From Natronincola peptidivorans (GTDB lineage: Bacteria > Bacillota > Clostridia > Peptostreptococcales > Natronincolaceae): a DNA stretch of 64,000 bases. The position numbers and the translations under genes were made by a program. The DNA is taken from positions 1 through 64,000 of the forward strand of contig NZ_FOHU01000015.1 of NCBI RefSeq assembly GCF_900111615.1. The letters run 5' to 3'. Below are positions 1 through 6,987 of this stretch, piece after piece. The notes beneath the pieces are model-generated. The model was not told the origin of the DNA. It saw only the letters and a program-made list of their open reading frames with translations, and did no database searches. Position 1 is the stretch's first letter. Each line of letters opens with the position of its first letter.

Positions 1-270
1 ATTGATGAAATAGGCTATCTGCCTATTGATAAACAGGGAGCTAATCTGCTATTCCAATTAATCAATAGGCGATATGAAAAAAACTCTACCATCATTACTA
101 CTAATCAACCCTTTAGTAAATGGGGGGAAGTTTTTTCAGATATTACACTTGCTAATGCCATATTAGATAGGCTGATCCATCATTCAAGTATTATTAAAAT
201 AACAGGACCTTCTTATAGATTAAAAGGAAAAGTTGAGTTACTTGAAGTTAGGAAAAATAATAACCACTAA
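1..270 (+). CDS. istB: IstB-like IS21 helper ATPase, C-terminal part
   Basis: An open frame from the first base encodes 89 residues starting IDEIGYLPID, the Walker B/DEIGY motif of IstB/DnaC-like AAA ATPases, followed by TTNQPFSKWGEVF (sensor region) and a C-terminal LDRLIHHS. In the IS21 family this protein assists the IstA transposase in target selection. The N-terminus with the P-loop is outside the window. Family assignment is firm; whether the element is still active cannot be told. Confidence 0.88.
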   Translation: MDEIGYLPIDKQGANLLFQLINRRYEKNSTIITTNQPFSKWGEVFSDITLANAILDRLIHHSSIIKITGPSYRLKGKVELLEVRKNNNH

Positions 271-330
271 TTATAATAATTGTACATTTTGAGATTATAA
301 ATTTTGTGCATTTCGGGATTGACATTTACA
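1..330 (+). mobile_element. IS21-family element, right end (partial)
   Basis: The window opens inside an IS21-type element: the helper ATPase gene runs to 270 and is followed by about 60 bases of AT-rich terminal sequence. That stretch holds two related blocks, TGTACATTTTGAGATT (280-295) and TGTGCATTTCGGGATT (305-320), the kind of repeated subterminal sites IS21 elements carry. The likely outer end is the ACATTTACA at 322-330, because LysM-type coding sequence begins directly after it. The left part of the element lies outside the window, so its completeness cannot be judged. Confidence 0.7.
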
Positions 331-807
331 ATGCTTAGGGTAAGATTAGAAACACTTATAGCAAGTAACTCCCATATTCTCAACCCTAATATCATCTATC
401 CTGGGGATGTCCTTTGTGTCCCCGGCCTTATCCATTACCCCTGTTCTATAGTTCTAAGACCTGTGGTTGCTGTGCCTTTTGGAACAGGCGGAGTAGCCTA
501 TGTGAACTTTGCTCCTAGAGGTGGGCAGGCGGTGAGTTTTATGGCTACATTGCCACAGCCGTCAGTATTTGGTGATTTCGATATCTACCTAGGTGAAATT
601 TATGTTTTAGATATTGGTGGGTTTGGTACTCAATTGTTCCCAACCTCCGAAAACCCACCAACCTGGTCAGCACGAGTAGAACTTCCTACTGTTGTATCGA
701 TTCCGCCAAACTCACAGGTAGTAATAAGACCTTCTAATTCATTAACCGGGATATCTAGCGGGGTTATTTTGCAAGCTATTATCCACAGTGGAAGTTGTCA
801 TTTGTAA
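331..807 (+). pseudogene. LysM-domain cell-wall/spore-type protein, 5' end removed by the IS21 insertion
   Basis: From 331 the frame reads LRVRLETLIASNS then NPNIIYPGDVLCVPG, the second half of a LysM peptidoglycan-binding domain. The first half, GDTL-type start, is missing and is replaced by the IS end. The rest (about 115 residues) is a beta-rich region with a conserved-looking ILQAIIHSGSC C-terminus, typical of clostridial LysM proteins of unknown detailed function. An ATG inside the IS end (about 322-331 area) or upstream could still give a short product, but no ribosome binding site is evident. Called a truncated gene; the family of the C-terminal part is not recognised. Confidence 0.65.
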
Positions 808-1146
808 AGATATTTGACCCACAATTATAAATAAAATCTAATTGATAGATTCTCTGGACAAGAAAAGACAACTCTCTTGTCCTAACTTTAATACTATCAA
901 GAGAACAAACTTATTTTCTTCCCTTTTATCCATTCGCCACCTCATAAGCCTTAATCATCTTCCTTTCTCTTTGTCTCTACCTTTTTTAAAAGCCCCTATT
1001 TTCACCCCCTTTGAACATACGTTCTGTTTTGTTTATAAAATTTTTATGAGTTTTTCCAATGCTTTCCTTGCCCTCTTTACTCCCCCTTCACTGAATATTT
1101 GAAATTCATTCTGTATAATGAAAAAAACTTAGGAAGGAGGTCTATC
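808..1146. other. Intergenic stretch with one stem-loop
   Basis: No convincing gene. An 8-bp stem (GGACAAGA at 856-863 with TCTTGTCC at 875-882) lies downstream of the LysM remnant but lacks a good T-run, so it is at best a weak terminator. An open frame across 842-1102 has no ribosome binding site and an implausible composition. The end of the stretch carries the ribosome binding site AGGAAGGAGG (1131-1140) of the next gene. Confidence 0.5.
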
Positions 1147-1506
1147 ATGAATAGAATTCAGATCGCTAAAAACTTTCAGCTGTGGGAGTTTCAATGTAGA
1201 GGCGGTACCCAGCTGGTGAAGCTGGATCATCGATTGCTAAAAAAGCTGCAGCAGCTTCGGGATCGGGTGGGAGGCCCGGTGAATCTCACCTCTGGCTATC
1301 GTACCCTAGAGCATAATCGTCAGGTGGGGGGAAGCCCTAATAGTCAGCATATGCTAGGGAGAGCTGCAGACATTAAGGTGCCGGGATATTCCCCAGAGGC
1401 CATTGGCCAGATGGCAGAGGAATTAGGCTTTACTGGAATTGGTATCTACCCCACCTTTACCCATGTGGATGTTCGAACTACAGCACCATCCCGCTGGCGG
1501 GGATAG
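1147..1506 (+). CDS. Peptidase M15-type D-Ala-D-Ala carboxypeptidase-like protein
   Basis: A 119-residue protein of the short peptidase M15A (Peptidase_M15_3) type, zinc peptidases that act on peptidoglycan peptides and are common as phage endolysin-like enzymes. The family signature is visible: LTSGYRT, then QHMLGRAADIK (His and Asp zinc ligands) and FTHVDVR (third ligand His). There is no signal peptide. The ATG at 1147 sits 6 bases after AGGAAGGAGG, which favours it over the upstream in-frame codon at 1099. It heads a run of small same-strand genes (to 3173) that resembles a phage-derived or cell-wall cassette. Confidence 0.85.
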   Translation: MNRIQIAKNFQLWEFQCRGGTQLVKLDHRLLKKLQQLRDRVGGPVNLTSGYRTLEHNRQVGGSPNSQHMLGRAADIKVPGYSPEAIGQMAEELGFTGIGIYPTFTHVDVRTTAPSRWRG

Positions 1507-1536
1507 GGATGAATTTTTAAGAAAGGAGAAGAAGTA

Positions 1537-1863
1537 ATGCCCACTACCAAACTGATTGCAAAGATTAAAAAGATTGATATTAGCAACAAGGTGTTCTCTG
1601 ATAATTGGAACCAATCCATCAGCATCATTCTCAGTGATATTGAGCTGAATGATGAAAACCTAGTGGCTGTTCGAAAGTTCAGACCCAATGAAGAGATTTA
1701 TGTAGCCTTTGAATCTCTACAGTTATCCATGATGGACCCGCTAGAGAAGGATGTATCAGAGGTATTAGAGGAGGAAGAGGTTCCTCAAGAGGATTTGTTT
1801 GTTATGGATTATGACCAAGAGCTACTGGAAGGTGACAAAGTAGTGAAAAAGTTTGAATTATAA
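1537..1863 (+). CDS. Hypothetical acidic protein
   Basis: A 108-residue protein with a good ribosome binding site (AAAGGAG, 8 bases upstream). The C-terminal half is strongly acidic with an EVLEEEEVPQED stretch. No family recognised, no membrane segment. It lies 30 bases after the M15 peptidase gene and 20 bases before the DUF1659 gene, so it is probably co-transcribed with them. Confidence 0.7.
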   Translation: MPTTKLIAKIKKIDISNKVFSDNWNQSISIILSDIELNDENLVAVRKFRPNEEIYVAFESLQLSMMDPLEKDVSEVLEEEEVPQEDLFVMDYDQELLEGDKVVKKFEL

Positions 1864-1883
1864 TTTTGAAAGGAGGTGAAAAT

Positions 1884-2108
1884 ATGCCGGTAACAAAATT
1901 CAACGAAAGTAAATATGCTTCAGTTCGATTTATTACTGAAACAGATCTCAATGGAAATCACAAATATTCTACCAGAAGAGTTGCAAACATGAAGCCAACA
2001 GCCACACTGACAGCTATGTATAATACTGCCGCTTCTGTGATAGGATTAAGTAAATTCCAAGCAGAAACTGTTGTTGGAACTGAACAGTACCAAATCGTAG
2101 AATCCTAG
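1884..2108 (+). CDS. DUF1659 family protein
   Basis: A 74-residue protein starting at the ATG 7 bases after AGGAGGTG; the longer frame from 1866 lacks a binding site. Length, the TRRVANMKPTAT central segment and position directly before a DUF2922 gene match the DUF1659 family, small Firmicutes proteins of unknown function that nearly always travel with DUF2922. Function is not known. Confidence 0.75.
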   Translation: MPVTKFNESKYASVRFITETDLNGNHKYSTRRVANMKPTATLTAMYNTAASVIGLSKFQAETVVGTEQYQIVES

Positions 2109-2149
2109 AAGCATCATGCAGTAAAAATTTATAGAAGGGAGGTAAAAGC

Positions 2150-2371
2150 GTGAACAGACGATTAAGATTGCTTTTCAAAACCACAGAAGGCAGGACAGTG
2201 GCATTAAATATCGCTGATCCAAAGGATAACCTTGAGGTCAGTGAAGTGCAACAAGCCATGCAAATTATCCTAGATGAAAACGCAGTGCAGACAAGCTATG
2301 GGGAACTGGATGAGATTCATTCGGCTTATATCATTGAAACAACTACTGATACCCTAATTGAAGCTGTATAG
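2150..2371 (+). CDS. DUF2922 family protein
   Basis: A 73-residue protein with GTG start 7 bases after GGGAGGT. The pattern LRLLFKTTEGRTVALNI, then DPK(D)NL and a helix VQQAMQIILDENAV, is that of DUF2922, the partner of DUF1659. Co-directional with its neighbours. Function unknown in the family. Confidence 0.78.
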   Translation: MNRRLRLLFKTTEGRTVALNIADPKDNLEVSEVQQAMQIILDENAVQTSYGELDEIHSAYIIETTTDTLIEAV

Positions 2372-2407
2372 TGTAGTCTTACTGAACCTGATGTTATTAA
2401 GGTAAAT

Positions 2408-2478
2408 GTCATCCTGAACGCAGCGAAGGGTCTATTTTATTAAGCTTTACAAAGATCCTTCACGTTGTTCAGGATGAC
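2408..2478. repeat. Palindromic intergenic repeat (GTCATCCTGAAC type)
   Basis: GTCATCCTGAAC at 2408-2419 faces GTTCAGGATGAC at 2467-2478, with further complementarity inward (GAAGGGTCT against AAGATCCTT). This is a REP/MITE-like hairpin of a sort widespread in bacterial genomes. It sits between the DUF2922 gene and the next small membrane protein and may also act as a transcript-stabilising hairpin. Confidence 0.75.
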
Positions 2479-2568
2479 GAATCCCAATACCTCTTACTAT
2501 GATGAACTATAAGAAAATCAACAAGAAAATTTGGCAGAGTCAATAAAGAAAGGAAGGTGAAAAAAAAT

Positions 2569-2844
2569 ATGAAAACCAAAACCCCTATCACAAAAGGAAT
2601 CGCAATGATTTTATGTATGATTACTGTAATTCTCTCATGGAATATTTATATATCCTACAAATCCTCTTATTTTGCTGAGGATGCTTTAGAAAAATCTATT
2701 GTCTACATGGTTATCTTGCTTTTATCTTTTGTTAGCTTGTCCACCCTACAAAACTTTGTTTATAGGATAGAGTCAAATAAAAGCTTTAAAGCTAAAAAGC
2801 CCAAGACCATTTCTCCCTTAGTCTCTAAAGAGGGTGCAAAGTAA
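2569..2844 (+). CDS. Small two-helix membrane protein
   Basis: A 91-residue protein with ATG at 2569, 9 bases from AGGAAGGTG; the GTG at 2557 lies inside that binding site and is rejected. Two hydrophobic segments are seen (about residues 7-25 and 40-60), followed by a basic tail. Its stop overlaps the start of the next gene (TAATG), so the two are translationally coupled. Family not recognised; a holin-like accessory is possible given the upstream peptidase. Confidence 0.65.
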   Translation: MKTKTPITKGIAMILCMITVILSWNIYISYKSSYFAEDALEKSIVYMVILLLSFVSLSTLQNFVYRIESNKSFKAKKPKTISPLVSKEGAK

Positions 2845-3173
2845 TGCTAAATCTACTGGAGGATGTCACCCTCTTTGCTTACATTTATCTCTTTTGTTTT
2901 TTAGGAGCCTATTCTAAGGATGTGGTGGATACTTTTTTAGAAAAGATCTCTGAGGTGCTGATCTTGAAGGTGCTAACTTCTTCCTTGGCTGTAGCCATAC
3001 TGCTATATGGCGCCTCAGGGTATCTTTTAAATAAACTGTCCTATCGACCCTTTACAGCTGTATGTTATACCCTTGGATTGATTAGCTTTGAGGTGGTGGT
3101 GCGGTATAGTAGTATGCAGGAGATCTTTGAGGTGATGGAGGAGTATAAAAGGTTTAACAGATTAAAAAAATAG
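2844..3173 (+). CDS. Small holin-like membrane protein
   Basis: A 109-residue protein with three hydrophobic segments (about residues 8-24, 40-62 and 70-86), a charged loop KDVVDTFLEKISE between the first two, and a charged C-terminal tail. The pattern of a cytoplasmic amphipathic loop and basic tail is holin-like, and the gene ends a cassette that begins with an M15 peptidase. Phage holin is an inference from topology and context only. Confidence 0.55.
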   Translation: MLNLLEDVTLFAYIYLFCFLGAYSKDVVDTFLEKISEVLILKVLTSSLAVAILLYGASGYLLNKLSYRPFTAVCYTLGLISFEVVVRYSSMQEIFEVMEEYKRFNRLKK

Positions 3174-3194
3174 ATAAAGTTGCTGTAAACTAAT

Positions 3195-3356
3195 TTACTT
3201 TTCCTCCAATTCTTCTAGTTTTAAATATATTTTCTGCAAAATAAACAAAGCAGGACTTAAAAAACCTACAATTCCTAATACACCCCCTAGATTATGAGCG
3301 CTTCCTATAAGCATACCTATATAGCCTGTCATTAAAGAAATAATTATTAAGAACAT
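3195..3356 (-). CDS. 53-residue membrane protein
   Basis: A short minus-strand gene with ATG at 3356 preceded by AGGGGTGA. The product begins MFLIIISLMTGYIGMLIG and continues with a second hydrophobic segment GVLGIVGFLSPALFIL, then an amphipathic acidic tail KLEELEEK. Glycine-rich segments and the coherent charge pattern suggest a real small membrane protein. It converges on the holin-like gene. No family recognised. Confidence 0.6.
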   Translation of the reverse strand: MFLIIISLMTGYIGMLIGSAHNLGGVLGIVGFLSPALFILQKIYLKLEELEEK

Positions 3357-3460
3357 ATTGTCACCCCTAAAATTGATTAGTCATTATTATATTTTTTCCA
3401 TATTGACACCAAATAACTGATATTATTAAAATTTCCTTCATATTCATCTGTTGCGCTTTA

Positions 3461-3675
3461 GAAAGATGATGTGCCATTAATCAGGCGGTCAAAGACCGCC
3501 CCTACAATATACGATACCACACAACAGATAGGGGCACCACGCACCATGTAGGAGCGACCTGCGGTCGCCCGAATATGTAATATATTACGCATGATCCATC
3601 AGGAACGACATAGAAGGCGTTCCCTATAACAACGGTGAATAATGATTTTGCTATACATTTTTCATCTGTGATGCC
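3461..3675. repeat. MITE-like palindromic repeat, copy A
   Basis: Starts GAAAGATGATG and ends near TACATTTTTCATCTGTGATG, an imperfect terminal inverted repeat built on TAGATGA. Inside are perfect hairpins such as GGCGGTC-AAA-GACCGCC (3484-3500). The segment 3557-3597 is the reverse complement of 31499-31539. This 3357-3707 interval carries no gene. See the repeat-family finding for the other copies. Confidence 0.7.
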
Positions 3676-3707
3676 CGAAGAAATAATGTAAAATCAAACA
3701 TAATTAC

Positions 3708-5150
3708 CTACAATATTTTTTTCCCAGTCCTATCTATATACCCCCACTTCCCATTTATCTTTACTGGCGACAGTCCATTACTAAATCCTTTAGCTTCATC
3801 ATACTGAGGCTTAATCACCCACTGATTCTCCTCATTCACAAAGCCCCATTGGTTGTTGACTTTGACAGCAGCTAAACCTTCCTGAAATAGTCCGACTGCA
3901 TCGTATTGAGGTTGAATAATGATTTTACCCCTTATATCCATATATCCATATTGCTCCTGTGTTTTAATCCTAAGATAGTTTGGTGAAGTAAATGCATCGA
4001 TTACGTCAAACTGTGGCTCTATCAGGATGTTGCCTTTACTATCGATTAATCCATACTTTTCATCTAGTTTTATCATGCCTAATTCATAATTAAAAGGCTT
4101 TATTTCATCAAACTGCGGCTCTAACACAACATCCCCCTTTATATCCACTAGACCCCATTTATTGTCACTGTAATTTGGCATCATCGTAAATAAATCATTA
4201 TAAAAGACCTCTAGTGCATCATATTGCGGTTCTATGTGGAATTCTCCCTTATTATTGATATAGCCCCACTTATCACCTAATTGTACTCTTGCACCATTCC
4301 TTGTAAAATTTGAGCCGCTAGTGAATATTGGCTCTATCACCATTTCTCCTGTTTGATTTATGTACCCTACTTTGGAGCCGTCTGACCTCTCGACCCCTAC
4401 CATTGCTAATCCCTCTGAAAAATAAATTGCCCCATGAAATTTTGGCTCTGTCAAAAAGTTTTCTTCCTTGTCTATGTAAGTCCATTTGTCCCCCATAGCT
4501 ACAGCTGCAAAGCCTTCTACAAAGCTAAAAGCATTATCGTACTTAGGCTCAATTACCCAGCCTCCTAGTTTATCTATGTACCCCCATTTACCATGGATCT
4601 TTACAGCAGCCAAGCCTTCACGGAATCCATAAATTTCCTGATATTGTGGCTCTATAATAACTTCCCCGTTTCTATCGATAAAGCCCCATTGTTCATTCTT
4701 TTTAATTTTAGCTAGTGCTTCTGTGAAATATAAGTCCCCATCATCATATTTAGGTTCAACAATGATGCTGCCATCTTGATGAATATAACCATACTTGCCA
4801 TCTCTTTTTACTCGAATAAGTGCATCCGGCAGAAAGGAGCCAATTTCTTCATAAGCTAATTCTAGGATTATTTGTCCTTCTTCATCAACAAGTCCATAAT
4901 ATCCATCTTTTTTTACTTTAATATATTTCTCAGAAAAGTAATAAATATCTTCAAATTCTGGACTTAGTATGATTTCTCCCTCTTTATTAATAGATCCATA
5001 TAACCCATCCATTTTAACAATAGCTATACCTTCATCAAAAAAAATAGATGCATCTTCATAGATGTATTCATCTATGGATGCTCTATAGACTATCCCTATC
5101 AAAACAAACATCCCTATTACCAGCATTAGTTTGCCATATTTTGATTTCAT
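3708..5150 (-). CDS. WG-repeat protein with N-terminal membrane anchor
   Basis: A 480-residue protein with an N-terminal hydrophobic anchor (about residues 5-22) and then a tandem array of some 11-12 WG beta-repeats, each of about 33-35 residues with a core like KWGYID(K/R).G..VIEPQYD. WG-repeat proteins are common in Firmicutes; they are thought to be extracytoplasmic binding modules, but ligands are unknown. ATG at 5150 is 7 bases from AAGGTGG, preferred to the adjacent GTG. Alone on its transcript as far as can be seen. The near-identical repeats may cause length variation. Confidence 0.85.
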   Translation of the reverse strand: MKSKYGKLMLVIGMFVLIGIVYRASIDEYIYEDASIFFDEGIAIVKMDGLYGSINKEGEIILSPEFEDIYYFSEKYIKVKKDGYYGLVDEEGQIILELAYEEIGSFLPDALIRVKRDGKYGYIHQDGSIIVEPKYDDGDLYFTEALAKIKKNEQWGFIDRNGEVIIEPQYQEIYGFREGLAAVKIHGKWGYIDKLGGWVIEPKYDNAFSFVEGFAAVAMGDKWTYIDKEENFLTEPKFHGAIYFSEGLAMVGVERSDGSKVGYINQTGEMVIEPIFTSGSNFTRNGARVQLGDKWGYINNKGEFHIEPQYDALEVFYNDLFTMMPNYSDNKWGLVDIKGDVVLEPQFDEIKPFNYELGMIKLDEKYGLIDSKGNILIEPQFDVIDAFTSPNYLRIKTQEQYGYMDIRGKIIIQPQYDAVGLFQEGLAAVKVNNQWGFVNEENQWVIKPQYDEAKGFSNGLSPVKINGKWGYIDRTGKKIL

Positions 5151-5221
5151 CACTATTCCACCTTTTGTTTACATTACTAAATATTTTTTATGCTTCCCAT
5201 TGTTTATCTGATCCGTTGTAA

Positions 5222-5310
5222 AAAGATGATGCGTCATATGCAAAACCGATGGTCGGCATGGAAACCGACCCCTACATGCTGATAATCCCATGTTGTAGGG
5301 GCGAGAAGAG
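5222..5310. repeat. MITE-like palindromic repeat, copy B, overlapping a gene end
   Basis: AGATGATGCGTCATATGC starts this copy, followed by a GGTCGG...CCGACC hairpin and the CCCCTAC/GTAGGGGC inverted pair. It matches copy D (26036-26165) closely over its first 55 bases. It overlaps the 3' end of the DUF2007 gene, which therefore terminates inside the repeat. Confidence 0.7.
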
Positions 5311-5817
5311 ATTTATCAGCATTGTTATTAGGCCATAGATTAACCAGATAAATCCTGGCATGAAAAATAATAGTATAATCCACACTCGCATTAGTCTTTT
5401 CTTTTTATATTCTTTTTCTGCCTTCTTGATAGCTTCCTCATCGTCACTAGTTTTGTCATTTGTCAATAGTGCAACTTCACCCTCTGATACATCTAAGGAA
5501 ATAATTTCCTTTGCCTCTTCAAGTAATTTTGAAGGAACATATATATCTATACCTAAACTCGTCATCCCCATATAAATATTTAAATATCCACCAATTTCTC
5601 TATGCTTTTTTAAAACCGGAATTCCACTATCATTTAACTTGGCTTCAATGATATCAGCATGTATATGATCAGTAACTGAAGTCAACAGTACCTCAGTATC
5701 AAATACAATAGCTTCTTTCTCATGTTTTTCTAGCTCTTCAATTAGATCAATTTTGCAATCATTGCATTTTTCAAATCCGTCTCTGTACTCCAGCTTGCAT
5801 TTTGGACACCAAGGCAT
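5272..5817 (-). CDS. Zinc-ribbon/DUF2007 signal-transducing-like membrane protein
   Basis: A 181-residue protein whose start is set by AGGAGG, 7 bases before the ATG at 5817. It opens with a zinc ribbon CPKC...CNDC, followed by a DUF2007-like domain (EVLLTSVTDHIHADIIEAKLNDSGIP, about residues 40-110) and a C-terminal hydrophobic segment (about 150-172). DUF2007 domains resemble PII-like folds; ligand unknown. The last ten residues, SPLQHGIISM, are encoded by the MITE-like repeat, so the native C-terminus was probably replaced. Confidence 0.72.
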   Translation of the reverse strand: MPWCPKCKLEYRDGFEKCNDCKIDLIEELEKHEKEAIVFDTEVLLTSVTDHIHADIIEAKLNDSGIPVLKKHREIGGYLNIYMGMTSLGIDIYVPSKLLEEAKEIISLDVSEGEVALLTNDKTSDDEEAIKKAEKEYKKKRLMRVWIILLFFMPGFIWLIYGLITMLINLFSPLQHGIISM

Positions 5818-5888
5818 ATCCAAACCTCCTAAATGATTTTGTAGATTACTGATGTAATTTATATACACATAGCTCAGTCTATATAATA

Positions 5889-5917
5889 ATTATACATTTT
5901 TTCCCACCTTTTGTTAA
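5889..5917 (-). promoter_or_regulatory. Sigma-A-type promoter of the DUF2007 gene
   Basis: On the minus strand TTAACA (5912-5917) and TATAAT (5889-5894) are spaced by exactly 17 bases, about 75 bases upstream of the start codon. The whole segment, including the GGTGGGAAAAAATG spacer, is repeated upstream of the E2 acyltransferase gene at 12281-12309. Confidence 0.65.
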
Positions 5918-6054
5918 CTGATTTCTACTACCATACTTAAAGGCATCACCAGGATACTAGCACTGTCAATGCTGTGGTTCATCCATGCAAGTAAATAACT
6001 CAAGTCTACCCCCTCTCCCTTCTTCAGAACTGCCGGTGGAACTGTGGGTTTTCT
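5914..6054 (-). pseudogene. Coding remnant, C-terminal end of an unknown protein
   Basis: A minus-strand frame of 46 codons without a start reads RKPTVPPAVLKKGEGVDLSY then LLAWMNHSIDSASILVMP, with natural-looking composition, and stops at 5914 inside the -35 box of the promoter above. It lies just downstream of the proC terminator. It looks like the 3' tail of a deleted gene; the family is not recognised. Confidence 0.4.
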
Positions 6055-6064
6055 GTTGCAAAAA

Positions 6065-6094
6065 GAAAAGGAAGTAGTCATCTACTCCCTTTTC
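6065..6094 (-). terminator. Rho-independent terminator of the hyp/proC operon
   Basis: Read on the minus strand, GAAAAGGGAGTAG pairs with CTACTTCCTTTTC around a 4-base ATGA loop and is followed by a T-rich run (TTTTTGC). It lies 37 bases after the proC stop codon. Confidence 0.75.
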
Positions 6095-6130
6095 TTTAAA
6101 CCTTTTTTATATAACTTCAAAGCACGCTTG

Positions 6131-6925
6131 CTACATATCTTTACAGCGTTTTGCACATGAATCCATAGCTTGAATTACAGCACTGCGGAAGCCTCGATCT
6201 TCAAGGGTTTTAACTGCTTCTATCGTTGTTCCTGCTGGGGAACAAACCATATCTTTTAGCTCTGCTGGATGAAGCTTGGTTTCAAGGACCATCTTGGCAC
6301 TGCCTAGAACAGACTGTGCAGCAAAGATACGGGCTTGAGCTCTATCCATTCCTTGTAATACAGCACCATCAGCTAAGGCTTCAATGAACATAAATACATA
6401 AGCTGGAGAACTGCCACTCACAGCAACAACAGCATCCATCACGTATTCTGGCACCATCTCTACACGACCAAATCCTTCTAGTATTCCTTTGACTTCCTTC
6501 ATCTCTTTTTCAGCTACAAGATCATTGGCACACATAGCTGTCATTCCTTCCCCTACCATTGCTGGGGTATTGGGCATGGTTCTTACAATCTTTACTTTTT
6601 TTCCAAATTGATTTTCTAAATCCTCTAGGGTTTTTCCTGGTGCAATGGTGATAATAATTGTATCTTCCTTTATGATTGGTGCAATCTCTTTTATAACAAC
6701 ATCATAAAATTGTGGCTTTATAGATAGTACAATCAGCTCACTATTCACTGCAACTTCCTTATTATCCATGGTAATATGTATACCTAAGTTTTCTTTAGTT
6801 TTTTCCAGGCTAGGTTTATATCCATCAGAAGCTATTATTTCATCAGCAGGGATCAAGTTCCCTGCAATAATGCCTCCCATCATAGCCTGAGCCATATTAC
6901 CACAACCAATGAATCCTAGTTTCAT
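6131..6925 (-). CDS. proC: Pyrroline-5-carboxylate reductase
   Basis: A 264-residue ProC: it reduces 1-pyrroline-5-carboxylate to L-proline with NAD(P)H in the cytoplasm. The N-terminal Rossmann motif GFIGCGNMAQAM, the RTMPNTPAMVGEG segment and the C-terminal family signature around GSSPAYVFMFIEALADGAV and CSPAGTTIEAV are all present; length is standard. It is the last gene of hypE-hypD-proC, 62 bases behind hypD, so its job here is most likely to reduce the P5C made by HypD, closing the hydroxyproline-to-proline route, rather than only biosynthesis. Confidence 0.95.
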   Translation of the reverse strand: MKLGFIGCGNMAQAMMGGIIAGNLIPADEIIASDGYKPSLEKTKENLGIHITMDNKEVAVNSELIVLSIKPQFYDVVIKEIAPIIKEDTIIITIAPGKTLEDLENQFGKKVKIVRTMPNTPAMVGEGMTAMCANDLVAEKEMKEVKGILEGFGRVEMVPEYVMDAVVAVSGSSPAYVFMFIEALADGAVLQGMDRAQARIFAAQSVLGSAKMVLETKLHPAELKDMVCSPAGTTIEAVKTLEDRGFRSAVIQAMDSCAKRCKDM

Positions 6926-6987
6926 AAATCCAACCTTCTTCCTGTAGTCACTACCTAGTCTTAGTCAAGCTCAAATACCTTGCCTTC

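Noticed and set aside
842-1102. Open frame of 86 codons on the plus strand
   Set aside because: TTG start without ribosome binding site, poly-Phe/Ser/Leu composition of an AT-rich non-coding strand, and it runs into the upstream region of the M15 gene.
3708-5150. WG-repeat array as a DNA-level tandem repeat
   Set aside because: The periodicity is at the protein level with diverged codons, so it is reported as a protein-domain array only.
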